Below are positions 1 through 7,728 of a DNA stretch of 64,000 nt, one piece after another. The translations under genes were made by a program, and so were the position numbers. Positions within the stretch are counted from its first letter, which is position 1, and every line of letters begins with the position of its first letter. The DNA comes from an uncultured Lachnospiraceae bacterium (GTDB lineage: Bacteria; Bacillota; Clostridia; Lachnospirales; Lachnospiraceae): contig CANRFZ010000013.1 in the NCBI GenBank assembly GCA_947630025.1, positions 29,644 to 93,643 on the forward strand, given 5' to 3'. A model generated the notes under the pieces. The model had not been told where the DNA came from, made no database searches, and saw only the letters and a list, made by a program, of their open reading frames with translations.

Positions 1-608
1 ATATTTCCCTCCGCCTTATATCTGACCTGATCCGACGCACCGTCGCTCTCCACGGCGAGATAGACAGCGTTATCCGGTGATGCCGCGATATCCAGCTCGC
101 AGGCGTCCGCATCCAGCGTCAGGCGGGTGACGGAAGCCGCGTCCGCAATCCGCGACATTCCCGGCGCCGGGCTTGTCGAGCCGCTCTGCTTATCATCGTT
201 CCGTCTGCGGTCAGCGCTCCGAACGTCATCGTCATCCCAGTCGTCATCATCGTCGTCCCAATCGTCTGCATCATCATCCCAGACATCATCCGGATCGTCT
301 GCATCATCGTCCCACTCGCCTGCATCAATATCCCAATCAACGTCCCAGTCATCGCCCCAATTCCAGACCGCCCATTCATCCCAGTCGTCCGGAACCGTCG
401 TAAAGACGCCTTTTCCCGAATAGAAACCCAACGCCCCGCCCCTTCTGTAATAAAACGGGATGCCGGTCAGCGCCTTCACATCCGTTTCGGACAACAGACG
501 GAAACCTCCCATGACCATACAGATGCAACAGATCAGCGCACCCAGTCCGCCCAGCGCCGCAGCCGTAATCAGACATATCTTCGTAAACTTTTTCATGCCC
601 TTTTTCAT
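1..608 (-). CDS. DUF4097-type membrane-anchored protein, 3' part outside window
   Basis: Partial gene that runs off the left edge. The start ATG at 608 overlaps the stop of the upstream DUF1700 gene (ATGA) and has an AGGAGGT site 8 bases before it, so the two are translationally coupled. Residues 10-34 form a hydrophobic segment with Cys residues (membrane anchor or signal). Residues about 74-128 are an extraordinary acidic, Trp/Asp-rich low-complexity stretch (DDWDDDD-type). After that the chain begins to look like a beta-strand-repeat DUF4097 domain (SVTRLTLDADACELDIAAS). PadR/DUF1700/DUF4097 trios are common in Firmicutes and are thought to sense or respond to envelope stress. Family assignment rests mainly on gene order and the first strand repeats; molecular function unknown. 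Confidence 0.6.
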   Translation of the reverse strand, partial: MKKGMKKFTKICLITAAALGGLGALICCICMVMGGFRLLSETDVKALTGIPFYYRRGGALGFYSGKGVFTTVPDDWDEWAVWNWGDDWDVDWDIDAGEWDDDADDPDDVWDDDADDWDDDDDDWDDDDVRSADRRRNDDKQSGSTSPAPGMSRIADAASVTRLTLDADACELDIAASPDNAVYLAVESDGASDQVRYKAEGN

Positions 609-1507
609 GCCCGTGCACCTCCTCTGCCAAACAGTCTGCGGCAAAGCGCCGCGATCCCTTTACCGATCAGCGGAACGGCCCATCCGGTGGCCAGAACGGT
701 GAGCCAGATCAACAGGATGCCTGCCGCCGCCATCAGGAAGGAGACGCCGATGACGCTGATCCCCGCCAGCGGCAGCCAGATGGCCAGCGCGACTCCCGTC
801 ACAAAGCACGCCACGGCCGCGACGACAAACGCCACACCCACCGCCAGAAATGCGAAGATAACCGCCAGCACCGACACCACTGCCGCCAGCAGGATGCTGA
901 GCACCGCGCCAGCCAGACCGATCCACACCGGGCTGGTCACCACCAGCAGCGCCGCGATCAGAATAATCGTGCCCGCGGACTTGCCGCCGCGCCTGCCGGA
1001 GCCCTCCTGCGCCGCGCTGCCCGCGCCCGCGCTCTGATAACCCGAATTGCCGTTTTGGTATCCTGCGCCTGTGCCTTGACTGCCTGTGTAAGCGCTCTGA
1101 TATTCTGTACCTGTGCCTTGGCTGCCTGTGTAAGCATTCTGATACCCCGCGCCTTGGCTGCCTGTGAAGGCGTTCTGATAGTCTGTGCCCGCGCCTTGAC
1201 AGCCTGTAAAAGCGTTCTGATACCCCGCGCCCGGCGGCACCTGCATCACCTCGTCCTTGTGAGTCTGCCCATAGCCGCTGAATCCCGCCTCCGTAAACTC
1301 GCCTGCACTGCCGCCGTCGTTCAGGCCGGCCTTGATCGTCCGCGCCAGTTCCTCCGGAGAACCCAGCGACGCTATGACGCCGCTTTCCTCCTCGACGCCC
1401 GCATCATCAAAATAGTCGTTGTAATACTGCAGCGCCTCCTCCCGCTCCGCCTTCGGCACGTCGCCGAGCAGCCGGGCGAGCTGCGCCATATATTCAGCTC
1501 TGTTCAT
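605..1507 (-). CDS. DUF1700 (HAAS-like) membrane protein with Tyr/Gln/Gly repeats
   Basis: 300-residue protein. Residues 1-65 (MNRAEYMAQLARLLGDVPKA...) match the small helical signalling domain of DUF1700/HAAS proteins, which pair with PadR regulators. Residues about 93-160 are five imperfect 12-14-residue repeats of the form GAGYQNAFTGSQ, an unusual insert. Residues about 175-290 hold four or more hydrophobic membrane segments. The start overlaps the end of the PadR gene by 14 bases and the stop overlaps the next start (ATGA), so all three form one operon. Role is inferred as a membrane partner of the PadR regulator; no enzymatic motif is visible. Confidence 0.75.
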   Translation of the reverse strand: MNRAEYMAQLARLLGDVPKAEREEALQYYNDYFDDAGVEEESGVIASLGSPEELARTIKAGLNDGGSAGEFTEAGFSGYGQTHKDEVMQVPPGAGYQNAFTGCQGAGTDYQNAFTGSQGAGYQNAYTGSQGTGTEYQSAYTGSQGTGAGYQNGNSGYQSAGAGSAAQEGSGRRGGKSAGTIILIAALLVVTSPVWIGLAGAVLSILLAAVVSVLAVIFAFLAVGVAFVVAAVACFVTGVALAIWLPLAGISVIGVSFLMAAAGILLIWLTVLATGWAVPLIGKGIAALCRRLFGRGGARA

Positions 1508-1826
1508 GCTTTAGTCCTCCCTCAAAAATATTGTTCAGTTTGGCAGAATACCGATACCACTCGCTGATATACAGCCCAAGCTGCGCCCTTCCCTTTTCCG
1601 TGACCTTGTAGTAGCGCCTGTTCCTGCCCGCGCATTCCATGTCGTAGACTTCCAGACATTCGTCTTTCTGCAGCCGCCTGAGCACCGGATACAGGGTGGA
1701 CTCGGAAATCTCGATGACCTGACGCACTTCCTGCGTGATCTTATAGCCGTACGTTCCTTCCGTCTCGCCCGATACCACCGCCAGCACGATCGCGTCCAGC
1801 AGCGCCGCACCCGTATTGAAAACCAT
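1494..1826 (-). CDS. PadR family transcriptional regulator
   Basis: 110-residue winged-helix protein. The sequence LDAIVLAVVSGETEGTYGYKI, the recognition-helix region ESTLYPVLRRLQKDECLEVY and the wing RRYYKVTEKG are characteristic of PadR. The start at 1826 is preceded by AGGAAAGGAG at good spacing; an upstream in-frame ATG at 1874 would add a non-conserved leader and was not chosen. It heads the operon with the DUF1700 and DUF4097 genes. PadR proteins usually repress their own operon, and the palindromic AT-rich promoter just upstream (1960-1980) fits autoregulation. Confidence 0.9.
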   Translation of the reverse strand: MVFNTGAALLDAIVLAVVSGETEGTYGYKITQEVRQVIEISESTLYPVLRRLQKDECLEVYDMECAGRNRRYYKVTEKGRAQLGLYISEWYRYSAKLNNIFEGGLKHEQS

Positions 1827-2169
1827 GCGATAAACTCCTTTCCTGCTTTTTATGTACTTCATACCGCTCACCAAATATCATGTTTCCTGATGCCGATACC
1901 GCGGATTCTGCCGCGGAAATCTCTGAAAAATCCGTTCTCGGATATTATATTTTGATGCAATATTATATGTCGTATAATATTGTTTCTATCAATACTATAT
2001 GGCATATAATATCATATGTCAATACATAATGTGAAAAAAATATAGAAATTAAAAAATAAAATAAGAGGCAAGATGAAAGAACAAAATAATATACAGACAA
2101 AACATCAGAGAAACGAAGAAACCGAATAGAGGCTGAATTAACATCAGGGAATGAAAACCAAGATAGAAA
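1827..2169. other. AT-rich divergent intergenic region
   Basis: About 340 bases between the PadR start and the trkH promoter. It holds the PadR promoter and palindromes described separately; the rest is A-rich sequence without a convincing gene. Confidence 0.6.
1960..1992 (-). promoter_or_regulatory. Putative PadR operon promoter with palindromic operator
   Basis: Minus-strand TTGATA (1987-1992) and TATAAT (1962-1967) with a long 19-base spacer. The -10 box lies inside a perfect 8+5+8 palindrome, ATATTATA-N5-TATAATAT (1960-1980). A second ATATG...CATAT pair occurs at about 1997-2017. PadR operators are typically ATAT/ATGT inverted repeats, so self-repression is the likely reading. Confidence 0.5.
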
Positions 2170-2197
2170 TTGAAAAAAAATGAAAAAGTGCTATACT
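2170..2197 (+). promoter_or_regulatory. trkH promoter
   Basis: TTGAAA (2170-2175), 16-base spacer, TATACT (2192-2197), about 30 bases upstream of the trkH start at 2229. Confidence 0.7.
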
Positions 2198-2228
2198 TTG
2201 TTATGTAGAAAAGGAAGAAACACGGTGC

Positions 2229-3599
2229 ATGATGAGAAAAGGACGCAAACGCTTCAGCACAACACAACTGATTATTCTGAGCTTTCTGCTGGCGGTCGGG
2301 ATCGGCACCGCGCTCCTGTCCCTGCCCTGCGCCACGGCTGCGGGACAGACGACTTCCCTGCTCGACGCACTGTTTACCGCCGTCACGAGCGTATGTGTGA
2401 CCGGACTGGTCACTGTTCCCACCGCCTCCCACTGGTCACTGTTCGGCCACGTAGTGATCCTGCTGCTGATTCAGACCGGCGGCCTGAGCGTCATCACATT
2501 GACTATTACGGTACTGATCCTGCTGGGGCGGCGGATCTCGCTGCGGAACCGCCTTCTTCTGGACAATTATTTCAATCTGGATACACTGGACGGGCTGGTG
2601 CGCTTCGTCAAAAAAGTGTTCCGGGGAACGCTGCTGGCGGAAGGGCTGGGCGCGGTCTGCTTCTCCTTTTCGTTCGTGCCGATGTTCGGATGGGCCAAAG
2701 GGCTCTGGTACTCCGTGTTCCATGCGGTGTCCGCGTTCTGCAACGCCGGCATTGACCTGATCGGTCCAAACGGATTTGAACCTTTCGTACACAACGTCTG
2801 GATCAACCTGATTACCATGCTGTTGATTTTTATGGGCGGCATCGGCTTCGTCGTGTGGTGGGACGTGATTTCCGTCTTCCGCCGGAGGACGGCGCGCCGC
2901 TCCCATGACAGACATTTTTTCCGCAGCCTATCCCTGCACAGTAAGTTGTCACTGTCCACCACTTGCGTCCTGATCGTCGGCGGAACGCTTCTGTACCTTA
3001 TTTTTGAATACCACAACCCGCTGACCATCGGAACGTTTTCTTTCCCTGACAAAGTTCTGGCCGCGCTCTTTGAATCGGTGACGAACAGAACCGCGGGATT
3101 TGCAACGGTTCCCCAGAAAGGGCTCACCGCCCCGTCCGTCGTTGTGTCGCTGCTGCTGATGTTTATAGGCGGCTCCTCCGTAGGTACCGCCGGCGGCGTC
3201 AAGACCGCCACCGTCGCGACACTGTTATTGGCCGCCGGCACTGCCGTGAGCGGCAAGGAGGAAGTCACCTGTTTCCACCGGAGGATTTCCGAAAAGACGG
3301 TGATCAAAGCGTTGTCCATCGTCCTGATCAGCTTCGCGGTCAGTCTGACCGCCGTCATCGCCATGCTTGCGGCGGAGGCGGGCGATCCGCTGGACATCCT
3401 ATACGAGGTATACAGCGCGCTGGGCACCGTGGGGCTTTCCCGAAATTATACGGGAACCGTTGGCACCGCCGGCAAGATCATCCTGTGTATCTGTATGTTC
3501 CTCGGCAGGATCGGCCCCATCTCGATGGTGATTGCTTTTACGAGGCGTGACAGACAGCTTCCGGTGCGCCTGCCGGAAGAAAAAATAATCGTCGGTTAG
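2229..3599 (+). CDS. TrkH/KtrB potassium-translocating subunit
   Basis: 456-residue polytopic membrane protein of the TrkH/KtrB superfamily, which moves K+ (often with Na+) across the cytoplasmic membrane together with a cytosolic RCK partner. Four pore-loop repeats are visible by their filter-like segments: TSVCVTGL, VSAFCNAGID, VTNRTAGFATV and SALGTVGLSRNYTG. Length and N-terminus (TTQLIILSFLLAVGIGTALL) fit KtrB. ATG codons at 2229 and 2232 are both possible, with AAGGAAG upstream. The partner trkA-like gene follows 140 bases downstream, separated by a strongly structured element. Confidence 0.93.
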   Translation: MMRKGRKRFSTTQLIILSFLLAVGIGTALLSLPCATAAGQTTSLLDALFTAVTSVCVTGLVTVPTASHWSLFGHVVILLLIQTGGLSVITLTITVLILLGRRISLRNRLLLDNYFNLDTLDGLVRFVKKVFRGTLLAEGLGAVCFSFSFVPMFGWAKGLWYSVFHAVSAFCNAGIDLIGPNGFEPFVHNVWINLITMLLIFMGGIGFVVWWDVISVFRRRTARRSHDRHFFRSLSLHSKLSLSTTCVLIVGGTLLYLIFEYHNPLTIGTFSFPDKVLAALFESVTNRTAGFATVPQKGLTAPSVVVSLLLMFIGGSSVGTAGGVKTATVATLLLAAGTAVSGKEEVTCFHRRISEKTVIKALSIVLISFAVSLTAVIAMLAAEAGDPLDILYEVYSALGTVGLSRNYTGTVGTAGKIILCICMFLGRIGPISMVIAFTRRDRQLPVRLPEEKIIVG

Positions 3600-3606
3600 G
3601 AAAATA

Positions 3607-3728
3607 GTGTGAAAAATGAGCTCGATAGCTCATTTTTCACACGGCAATTTGTGCCGGAGCGTCACAAATTGCTCTGATGGCAGACGCGAATTTGAGATTC
3701 GCGTCGCCCCGTCGCGTAAACGCTCCGG
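3607..3728 (+). repeat. Multi-hairpin intergenic element between trkH and trkA
   Basis: Three perfect hairpins in series: 16-bp stem with CGAT loop (3607-3642), 10-bp stem GCAATTTGTG/CACAAATTGC (3644-3672), 9-bp stem GACGCGAAT/ATTCGCGTC (3683-3705). The loop of the second, CCGGAGCGT (3654-3662), is exactly complementary to ACGCTCCGG (3720-3728), allowing a pseudoknot or an enclosing stem. No long T-run follows. It resembles a REP/BIME-type repeat or a structured intercistronic RNA. Confidence 0.6.
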
Positions 3729-3741
3729 AATGAGGATTATC

Positions 3742-4398
3742 ATGATGAAAAAAAATACCAACAAATCTTACGCCGTATTCGGTCTGGGCAAATTCGGCAG
3801 CAGCGTCGCGCTGGAGCTGGCCGCCTCAGGTGCCGAGGTCATGGTGTTAGATAAGGACGAGGAGCGCGTGTCAGAAATGACCGGACTGGTCACCTACGCC
3901 ATGCAGATGGACGCCACGGAGCCGCGGGCCTATCAGTCCATCGGCCTGTCCAACATGGACGGCGTGGTCGTCGCCATGACGGGCTGCCTGGACGCCAGCG
4001 TGATGGTGATTCTGGCCGCCAAAGAAGCCGGCGTGCCGTTTATTCTGGCCAAATCGCAGAACGATGTGCAGTCCGCGATCTTTGAGAAAATCGGCGCCGA
4101 CAAGATCGTTATTCCCGAATATGACGGCGGCATCCGCGCCGCGCGGAGCATCACTGCCGGCAATTTTCTGGACTTCTTCGAGCTTTCCAAAAATCTGCGG
4201 ATGATCGAGCTGGAGGTAAGAGACGAGTGGGTGGGAAAAAACTTAAAAGAACTGGCGCTCAGGCAGCGCCACAAGATCAATGTGGTAGCGATCCGCAGCG
4301 GCGGAGAACTGACTTCAGACGTGAATCCCGACCGCCCTTTCGAGCAGGGGGATTCCGTCATGGTGATCGTAGACAAGAAATATATCGGGAAGCTGTGA
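3742..4398 (+). CDS. TrkA/KtrA potassium uptake regulatory subunit
   Basis: 218-residue cytosolic RCK protein. The N-terminal Rossmann fold shows GLGKFGSSVALELAASG and the acidic residue ending strand 2 (VMVLDKDEERV), which bind NAD(H)/ATP. The C-terminal RCK_C domain (residues about 140-218, ELEVRDEWVGKNLKELALRQ) is the usual site of c-di-AMP binding in KtrA homologues. Start placed at the double ATG 3742/3745 after GAGGATTATC; an in-frame ATG at 3730 is possible. It gates the membrane subunit encoded just upstream. Confidence 0.92.
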   Translation: MMKKNTNKSYAVFGLGKFGSSVALELAASGAEVMVLDKDEERVSEMTGLVTYAMQMDATEPRAYQSIGLSNMDGVVVAMTGCLDASVMVILAAKEAGVPFILAKSQNDVQSAIFEKIGADKIVIPEYDGGIRAARSITAGNFLDFFELSKNLRMIELEVRDEWVGKNLKELALRQRHKINVVAIRSGGELTSDVNPDRPFEQGDSVMVIVDKKYIGKL

Positions 4399-4399
4399 A

Positions 4400-4678
4400 T
4401 CAGTCATAAAACAGATTCACCTTGCCGACAACCCCGTCATTGATAACATAGTACGCCGTGAAATCTTCCGGCTTGACATAGATCTGAAGATCGCGGATCG
4501 TACCTTTCTTATAGCCTTTGGCATAGTAATGGGCTTTGACTCTCTCGGTCATCGTCTCCATGTTCACTTCGTAACCGCGGTACTGCAGCACGACTTCCGG
4601 CGCTGCCTCATGCGCCGGCTGCTCCGCTTTCGCCGCCTCTGTCCGGTCTGTTGTGTTCCTGATGTCTTTTGTATCCAT
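4400..4678 (-). CDS. DUF6465 family small protein
   Basis: 92-residue protein with the core VVLQYRGYEVNMETMTERV and the C-terminal IYVKPEDFTAYYVINDG...KVNLF, the pattern of DUF6465, a family abundant in Lachnospiraceae with no known function. The first 35 residues are a charged, Ala-rich linker. GGAG precedes the ATG at 4678 by 7 bases. It is convergent with and almost touches trkA (1-base gap). No membrane segment. Confidence 0.8.
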   Translation of the reverse strand: MDTKDIRNTTDRTEAAKAEQPAHEAAPEVVLQYRGYEVNMETMTERVKAHYYAKGYKKGTIRDLQIYVKPEDFTAYYVINDGVVGKVNLFYD

Positions 4679-4807
4679 AATAGGTCTCCATTCCGCAGTA
4701 TTCCGACAGGTTCCACTTTTATTGTAACATTGATTGCGCCGCAGTACAAGCAGCAGTTTGCATTCGATAGGCATGGTTAATTTAATTTAAGATTCTAAGG
4801 ACTTCTT

Positions 4808-5032
4808 TTATCCTTTTTCTCCGAACGCCCAGAAAAGTTCAGACGGTGTCTGAACTTTGTGCTTCATCGTTCTGATCTGTGTCTGCTCCGTCCATAAATC
4901 TGCAAAATCCTTGCCCGATATCCGGTCCAGATAGATATTGCTCTTTTTGATTTTCTGTTCCCGCATCGCCAGCAACTGCCTGTCCGGATTCTGGTCTTTG
5001 GACGAAACCCTGATGTATCCGTATCGTTCCAT
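4808..5032 (-). pseudogene. Truncated serine recombinase (resolvase) N-terminus
   Basis: 74 codons. Residues 1-43 (MERYGYIRVSSKDQNPDRQ, later YLDRISGKDF) are the N-terminal catalytic start of a resolvase/invertase, including the nucleophilic Ser in RVSSKDQ. The remaining catalytic residues and the helix-turn-helix DNA-binding domain are missing: after SGKDF the chain switches to ADLWTEQTQIRTMKHKVQT, which is not resolvase-like. Full-length relatives have about 180-200 residues. AGGAGG precedes the ATG. It reads as the remnant of a mobile element. Confidence 0.75.
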
Positions 5033-5119
5033 ATCCGTCTGCCTCCTTATAAACAACGTTCTTTTATTATAAGCAGCAGACAAAAGAACAAATCCGCAAA
5101 CCTCCCGCCTCGAAATATT

Positions 5120-5174
5120 ATGTACTTAAAATAAGTCCATACAGAACATAATATCACAAAATGTACTTAAAATA
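5120..5174 (+). repeat. 14-bp direct repeat upstream of the RHH gene
   Basis: ATGTACTTAAAATA occurs at 5120-5133 and again at 5161-5174 (41-base period, about four helical turns), 65-120 bases upstream of the small RHH gene. Likely operator half-sites for that protein; not tested. Confidence 0.5.
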
Positions 5175-5238
5175 TACTTAAATCAAGTTTTTAAGGAGTA
5201 AAGATTGAAAATATAACTTTTCGATCAATGGAAAAGCA

Positions 5239-5394
5239 ATGAATAAAGACAAGCATTTAGGATTACGGATCGACTCTGAAACGCATGAGAAATTGAAGAA
5301 TCTTGCCGAATATGACGGCAGATCGATCAACGGAGAGGTATTATACCTGATCCGTCAAGCGATCCTGCAGCATGAAAAAGAACAGGGAAAATGA
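5239..5394 (+). CDS. 51-residue Arc-type ribbon-helix-helix protein
   Basis: Short gene, ATG at 5239 to TGA at 5392-5394. The product begins MNKDKHLGLRIDSETHEKLK and continues with NLAEYDGRSINGEVLYLIRQ, a classic Arc/MetJ fold: beta strand (LGLRI), helix A (SETHEKLKNLAEYDG), helix B (SINGEVLYLIRQAILQH). Such proteins are small repressors or antitoxins. The SD is weak. No toxin gene lies beside it. The broken resolvase and direct repeats next to it suggest a decayed mobile or toxin-antitoxin locus. Confidence 0.75.
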   Translation: MNKDKHLGLRIDSETHEKLKNLAEYDGRSINGEVLYLIRQAILQHEKEQGK

Positions 5395-5445
5395 TAACGT
5401 ATTCCCATCTTAATTCCCATCCCGCCGCCTCCAAGCAGCACCCAT

Positions 5446-6393
5446 CTATCCCCTGACCGTCACCAGCAGCGCCTCGCAGACGCCCTCGATGCGGCAGACA
5501 CCGTCGCCCGCCGGCAGGAAGAAGCAGTCGCCCTTGGCGAAAGGAAGGCGCTCCGTCCGGTCCAAGATCTCGCCCCTGCCGTCCAGAATGAGAATCCCGG
5601 CAAAGGTGCTGCCGGAGACCGTCACCTCCAGACTGCTCTCCCGAACGCCGTCCAGCTCCAGCTTGTCCACGGTAAAATACTCGCAGTCCGCCAGATGGGG
5701 GCGGCAGTCCGGCTCCGCCGCGGCGGGCACGCGGTTCGTCACGTCCAGCGCCTTGTCGATATGGAGCCTGCGCCGGTTGCCGTGTTTATCCGTCCTTCCG
5801 TAATCGTAGACGCGGTAGGTCACGTTGGAATTCTGCTGGATCTCGGCGAGCAGCATATCCCTGCCGATGGCGTGGATGGTGCCGGCCTCGATAAAGAGGA
5901 TATCGCCCTTTTTCACATAGACGCGGTTCAGCACCTCCGTCAGCGTGTCGTTTTCAATGCGCTGCCGGAACTCGTCGCGGCTGATGTTTTCCTTAAAGCC
6001 GTAATACAGGGAAGCTCCCTCTCCGGCGTCCACCACGTACCACATCTCGGTCTTGCCGGACTGTCCTTCATTTTTCAGCGCATAAGCGTCGTCCGGGTGC
6101 ACCTGGATCGAGGAGCTCTCTCTGGCGTCGATGAGCTTCACTAAGATCGGAAAATCCTCAAATCTGGCGCAGTTGGCGCCCAACACGTGCTTTCCCTCTT
6201 TTTCGATATATTCCCGGAGCGTCTCTCCGGCGTGGCTGCCGTTTACGATCACGCTGGGCCCGTCGGGATGGCAGGACAGTTCCCATGTCTCCGCCAGACT
6301 CTCCCCGTCGTAGTCCTTGGCATATTCTTCGATCAGCCTGCGTCCGCCCCAGATATACTCTTTACAGGAGGGCTTTAATTTCAAAATACTCAT
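5446..6393 (-). CDS. manA: Class I mannose-6-phosphate isomerase
   Basis: 315-residue type I phosphomannose isomerase, interconverting mannose-6-P and fructose-6-P. Zn-ligand motifs are present: IQVHPDD (Gln and His), KTEMWYV (Glu) and GTIHAIGRD (His). The N-terminus LKPSCKEYIWGGRRL is the usual substrate-pocket start. Length matches the short Gram-positive form. The start at 6393 has AAGGA at 7 bases. It follows the epimerase gene by 56 bases on the same strand, so mannose-type sugars made by the epimerase can be fed to glycolysis. Confidence 0.93.
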   Translation of the reverse strand: MSILKLKPSCKEYIWGGRRLIEEYAKDYDGESLAETWELSCHPDGPSVIVNGSHAGETLREYIEKEGKHVLGANCARFEDFPILVKLIDARESSSIQVHPDDAYALKNEGQSGKTEMWYVVDAGEGASLYYGFKENISRDEFRQRIENDTLTEVLNRVYVKKGDILFIEAGTIHAIGRDMLLAEIQQNSNVTYRVYDYGRTDKHGNRRRLHIDKALDVTNRVPAAAEPDCRPHLADCEYFTVDKLELDGVRESSLEVTVSGSTFAGILILDGRGEILDRTERLPFAKGDCFFLPAGDGVCRIEGVCEALLVTVRG

Positions 6394-6449
6394 GCTCACA
6401 TCCTTCTGCGGTTCTTCTGATGCCGGATACCGCGGCGGCGCATATGCCG

Positions 6450-7622
6450 TCAGCAGAACCGGGCTCTCTTTATCACTTCCAGACACATTCTGCCGTTGTG
6501 ATAAGGGCACTTCCACGGCTCTACGATGGGCTTCTCCGGCGCGGGATGACCGTCTCGGTCAACCAGCCAGAACCACTCGGAGCCCTGCCGCCCGTCGATC
6601 ACGTGCGCCTTGATAAACTCCCATTCGGCTCTCGCCGCATCCCGATATTCCGTGTGTTCCGGCGCCAGCATATAGCCGTTCAGGAAACCGACCACCGTCT
6701 CCGCCTGCACCCACCAGATCCGTTTTTCATCTTTCACGCCCTTCTCGCACTCGTTGGCGAGGGAATGGCCGTCAAACGCCGTCTTATACACTTGACCGGT
6801 CAGGTCAAGAATGATCGGCAGCATCTTTTCCTCATACCGCTTCTCTCCCAGAATATCGGTGCCGCGGCGCAGCAGCCACGCCGTCTCGATATCGTGACCG
6901 TAGGAATGGAGATCCAGAATAGAGTGCATCTCGCGGTCGAAGAACACTTCCTGCCTGTGCAGGCCGGGGTTGTAAACCTTGTCCGCAATCGTGTCCAGTA
7001 TCCATTCCAGCCGCTTCTTTACATCCGCATCGCCGCTGACGCGGTACAGTTCCGTGTACGCCTCGAACACATGGAGCAGCGTGTTCATCGTCTTGTGGGC
7101 GATGACGCCGTTCTCGGAGAGCTTGTCGTTCTCGATCTCGTGAAATTCCCGGTCGAACGCCTCCCGGTAGCCGATCTCGTCCGTGCAGCGCTCCTCGATC
7201 AAATGAAAAAGGGCAAACGCCGTCCGAAGCGCCTCCTCGTCCCGCGACGCATCATAGTAGGAGGACAACGCATAGATGGCAAACGCCTGATTATACGTAT
7301 GCTTCGTCGTATCTTCCGGCGCGCCGTCGCACGCCACCGACCAGTACACGCCGCCGCAGACGTCGTCCAGACAGTACCGTTTCATAAATTCATAGCCGTG
7401 CCGCGCCTCGTCCAAAAGCGACGCATCCTGCAGCGCCATAGAAGCGTTGGCAAAAAACCACGTGATGCGGCTATTTAAGATGCAGCCTTTCACCGCCTGC
7501 CTGTCCACGTTCAGGTCGTGGTCCATATAGCCGTAATAGCCGCCGTTTACAGGATCGCGCATCTTTTTCCAGAAAGGAATAATGCAGTCTGTCAGATGCG
7601 CCCTGACTTCCTCAACCATCAT
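6450..7622 (-). CDS. AGE-family epimerase, probable cellobiose/mannobiose 2-epimerase
   Basis: 390-residue (alpha/alpha)6-barrel enzyme of the N-acylglucosamine 2-epimerase superfamily. The hallmarks of cellobiose 2-epimerases are visible: KTMNTLLHVFEAYT, SYGHDIETAWLL (catalytic His), WWVQAETV and the C-terminal EPWKCPYHNGRMCLE. It would convert glucose at the reducing end of cellobiose-type disaccharides to mannose. The neighbour manA fits handling the mannose product. GlcNAc 2-epimerase is less likely given the EPWKCPYHNGRMC signature. Confidence 0.85.
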   Translation of the reverse strand: MMVEEVRAHLTDCIIPFWKKMRDPVNGGYYGYMDHDLNVDRQAVKGCILNSRITWFFANASMALQDASLLDEARHGYEFMKRYCLDDVCGGVYWSVACDGAPEDTTKHTYNQAFAIYALSSYYDASRDEEALRTAFALFHLIEERCTDEIGYREAFDREFHEIENDKLSENGVIAHKTMNTLLHVFEAYTELYRVSGDADVKKRLEWILDTIADKVYNPGLHRQEVFFDREMHSILDLHSYGHDIETAWLLRRGTDILGEKRYEEKMLPIILDLTGQVYKTAFDGHSLANECEKGVKDEKRIWWVQAETVVGFLNGYMLAPEHTEYRDAARAEWEFIKAHVIDGRQGSEWFWLVDRDGHPAPEKPIVEPWKCPYHNGRMCLEVIKRARFC

Positions 7623-7728
7623 ATCTGTCTTTCCTCCGATCGCATGGCTCTGTTCCTATTGTAACCTTTTACGGCGTCTTCCGTCAATCCTAGACGGTAT
7701 GTTTCCGGCAGGAAATTGCGGACGCGCC

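Larger units (their letters stand above)
5033..5445. other. Low-GC gap holding only the RHH gene
   Basis: About 410 bases between the resolvase fragment and manA. The sequence at 5100-5240 is clearly more AT-rich than its neighbours. Apart from the RHH gene and direct repeats, nothing else is recognisable. Confidence 0.5.

Noticed and set aside
6285..7478. 397-codon open frame on the plus strand opposite the epimerase
   Set aside because: Arg/His/Pro-rich shadow of a GC-rich gene, no ribosome site, no family motif; the minus-strand epimerase is clear.
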